Source of the DNA: Methyloversatilis sp. RAC08
GTDB lineage: Bacteria > Pseudomonadota > Gammaproteobacteria > Burkholderiales > Rhodocyclaceae
Reading direction: 5' to 3'
Assembly: GCF_001713355.1 (NCBI RefSeq)
Contig: NZ_CP016448.1
Location: 682,001-746,000, forward strand
DNA: 64,000 bases
Shown: one piece after another, positions 63,322 through 64,000 of the stretch
How the letters are laid out: every line of letters starts with the position of its first letter
How positions within the stretch are numbered: position 1 is the stretch's first letter
The notes under the pieces: model-generated
The model's input: the letters and a program-made list of their open reading frames with translations, nothing else
What the model was told of the DNA's origin: nothing
The model's database searches: none
Program-made: the position numbers and the translations under genes

Positions 63322-64000
63322 TCCTGTTCAAGCACGCGACGATAGACGGTCAGATTGCCGTCCACCATCGCGTCGACCGAAAAGTCGGCCAGTATGCGCG
63401 CCCGGCCGGCTGCGCCGAGGCGGTGGCGCAGCGGCGGGTCATCCAGCAGGCGACGCAGTGCGGCGGTGAGTGCCGCCACATCGCCCGGTTCGATCAGCAG
63501 GCCACTGACACCGTCGGCTACCGCTTCGGGCAGACCGCCGGCACGGCAGGTCACGATGGGCACCGCGGCGGCCGATGCCTGCAGCAGCGACACACCCAGC
63601 CCCTCCATGTCGGCCGGATGGGCGAGTATGTCCAGTCCACCAAGCCAGCGCGGCAGATCGTTGCGGAAGCCGGCGAAGCGGATGACATCGGCCAGTCCGC
63701 GCGCCCGCACCTCGGCTTCGAGCGCGTCATGCAGCGGCCCCTGGCCGAAAAACAGCACCCGCACATCCGGGTGGGCCGCGCGCAGCGCATCGGCTGCATC
63801 GATCATGTAGCGATGGCCCTTGCGCGGAATCATCTGTGCCACGACGCCGATCACCCGTGCGTCGGGCGGCAGGTCGAATTCGCACCGGAAGGCGGCCGCG
63901 TCGACCGGCTCAAGATAAGGCGTGGCATCGACCGCGCTGCGCACGCAGCTGGCCCGGTGAGCCGCCAGCCCTTCCGACAGCAGCACCTGACGGATACCTT
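63318..64000 (-). CDS. GT4-family glycosyltransferase, 5-prime end outside window
   Basis: About 227 C-terminal residues of a GT-B glycosyltransferase (group 1/GT4). The frame continues to the window edge. PRKGHRYMIDAADALRAAHPDVRVLFFGQGP, RVRARGLADVIRFAGFRNDLPRWLGGLDILAHP and the E-x7-E motif EGLGVSLLQASAAAVP (nucleotide-sugar binding) are clear. It transfers a sugar from an activated donor, probably in cell-surface polysaccharide synthesis. The N-terminal acceptor domain is missing. Confidence 0.9.
   Translation of the reverse strand, partial: GIRQVLLSEGLAAHRASCVRSAVDATPYLEPVDAAAFRCEFDLPPDARVIGVVAQMIPRKGHRYMIDAADALRAAHPDVRVLFFGQGPLHDALEAEVRARGLADVIRFAGFRNDLPRWLGGLDILAHPADMEGLGVSLLQASAAAVPIVTCRAGGLPEAVADGVSGLLIEPGDVAALTAALRRLLDDPPLRHRLGAAGRARILADFSVDAMVDGNLTVYRRVLEQE

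Overview
The window looks like chromosomal DNA of a GC-rich betaproteobacterium. A Rhodocyclales-type methylotroph such as Methyloversatilis is my best guess, from gene content only: a quinoprotein alcohol dehydrogenase with a PedF-type cytochrome, PEP-CTERM proteins, DUF2788 and DUF3567 proteins, AcnB, GreB and a TRAP dicarboxylate transporter. No phylogenetic search was possible. Gene density is high on both strands. Most long open frames opposite the real genes are GC-driven shadows and are left out.

Layout. 1-2.6 kb: end of a PQQ alcohol dehydrogenase operon (quinoprotein, secreted pentapeptide-repeat protein, c-type cytochrome). 2.7-3.8 kb: lone chemoreceptor. 4.0-7.1 kb: dctPQM TRAP transporter. 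7.3-16.4 kb: one large leftward chemotaxis operon, in transcription order receptor/CheZ-like hybrid, cheY, STAS, cheA, mcp, cheW, cheR, cheD, cheB, behind a FliA-like promoter. 16.6-19.3 kb: sensor kinase and LuxR-type regulator resembling DctS/DctR, which may control the TRAP genes.

20.1-31.4 kb is a phosphorus-scavenging island: two PhoX-family phosphatases, a purple-acid-phosphatase-like PEP-CTERM protein with altered metal-site motifs, a phytase-like PEP-CTERM protein and a small PEP-CTERM protein. One clear and two weaker Pho-box-like direct repeats lie in front of them. Inside the island a TTC38-like gene is broken by a perfect 184-bp tandem duplication.

31.4-41.8 kb handles metals: a P2-type cation ATPase, CopA, a CopZ-like chaperone behind a CueR-type operator, a multicopper oxidase, a CusC-like outer-membrane lipoprotein and two small His- and Cys-rich exported proteins. 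A PCu(A)C copper chaperone lies separately at 49.6 kb.

41.9-45.5 kb: a winged-helix/AsmA-like fusion, then tRNA-Asn followed by a truncated integrase cut by an IS21-like end remnant, the scar of an integrated element. Next comes a divergent CGNR-regulator/hydrolase pair sharing an elaborate palindromic operator. 46.7-64 kb is mostly housekeeping: RmuC, GreB, DAHP synthase, AcnB, MurB, a TrmB-like methyltransferase and a glycosyltransferase cut by the window edge. It also holds a membrane GltB-like FMN protein beside a dual-receiver regulator whose first receiver has lost its phosphoacceptor.

Most interesting points: the receptor/CheZ-like hybrid heading the chemotaxis operon, the Pho-box/PEP-CTERM phosphatase island with its aberrant purple acid phosphatase, the 184-bp frameshifting duplication, and the copper genes with uncharacterised small proteins.
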